From: Bacillota bacterium | Lineage (GTDB): Bacteria; Bacillota; Bacilli; Alicyclobacillales; SLC66 | Reading direction: 5' to 3' | Length of the DNA: 5,243 nt | NCBI GenBank assembly: GCA_021846145.1 | Contig: JAJZCJ010000221.1 | Span: 1 to 5,243, forward strand | Shown: one piece after another, positions 5,186 through 5,243 of the stretch | Layout: every line of letters begins with the position of its first letter | Position numbering within the stretch: the first letter of the stretch is position 1 | Notes under the pieces: generated by a model | What the model saw: the letters and a program-made list of their open reading frames with translations, nothing else | What the model was told of the DNA's origin: nothing | Database searches by the model: none | Program-made: the position numbers and the translations under genes

Positions 5186-5243
5186 GTAAAGCCTCCTTTA
5201 CATATAAAATCACTATAAAAAGGTCAGTTTTATCAATCGATGT
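5186..5243 (-). promoter_or_regulatory. Upstream region of kdgK with a strong ribosome binding site
   Basis: AAAGGAGG (5192-5199) lies 6 nt before the kdgK ATG and fixes its start. The rest of this AT-rich stretch has promoter-like pieces (TTGATA, TATAGT and TATATG on the minus strand), but none has good -35/-10 spacing. It carries no TGTACG-type palindrome. The kinase may be transcribed from beyond the window. Confidence 0.5.

Noticed and set aside
1..5243. CRISPR arrays, tRNA or rRNA genes, toxin-antitoxin or phage-defence genes
   Set aside because: I saw no repeat-spacer pattern, no cloverleaf-like sequence, and no such protein motifs on either strand.

Overview
The window looks like chromosomal DNA of a Gram-positive, low-to-moderate GC Bacilli-type bacterium, perhaps near Alicyclobacillaceae; the exact taxon is inference. 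The evidence is strong purine-rich Shine-Dalgarno sequences and a regulator closely resembling Bacillus AraR, with its GntR helix-turn-helix and LacI-like sensor architecture. The sugar genes are AT-richer than the insertion sequence that interrupts them.

Layout. All sugar genes lie on the minus strand. In transcription order they are: a PfkB-family 2-keto-3-deoxygluconate (KDG) kinase (4196-5185), a KDPG/KHG aldolase that starts on the base after the kinase stop (3563-4195), an AraR-like repressor (437-1573), and the first 123 codons of an RbsA/AraG/MglA-type sugar ABC transporter ATPase (1-369, running off the window). Between repressor and ATPase is a 67-bp gap holding a sigma-A-like promoter. 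A palindromic TGTACG-N6-CGTACA site sits just downstream of its -10 box and matches the core of an AraR operator.

An insertion sequence of about 1.9 kb (about 1634-3551) lies between the aldolase and araR genes. It carries one DDE transposase gene on the plus strand, opposite to its neighbours, and has 16-bp perfect terminal inverted repeats. Upstream of the transposase are an apparent plus-strand terminator, a promoter, and an inverted repeat that could hide the transposase ribosome binding site only in transcripts entering from outside. This resembles the known self-protection of IS10 and IS50.

How the genes work together (inference). The ABC transporter would import a sugar under control of the AraR-like repressor. 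The kinase and aldolase form the lower Entner-Doudoroff/uronate branch: KDG to KDPG to pyruvate plus glyceraldehyde-3-phosphate. The set fits use of plant cell-wall pectin or arabinan sugars. I see no wholly new system; the most notable points are the IS self-insulation architecture and the insertion's effect on the operon.
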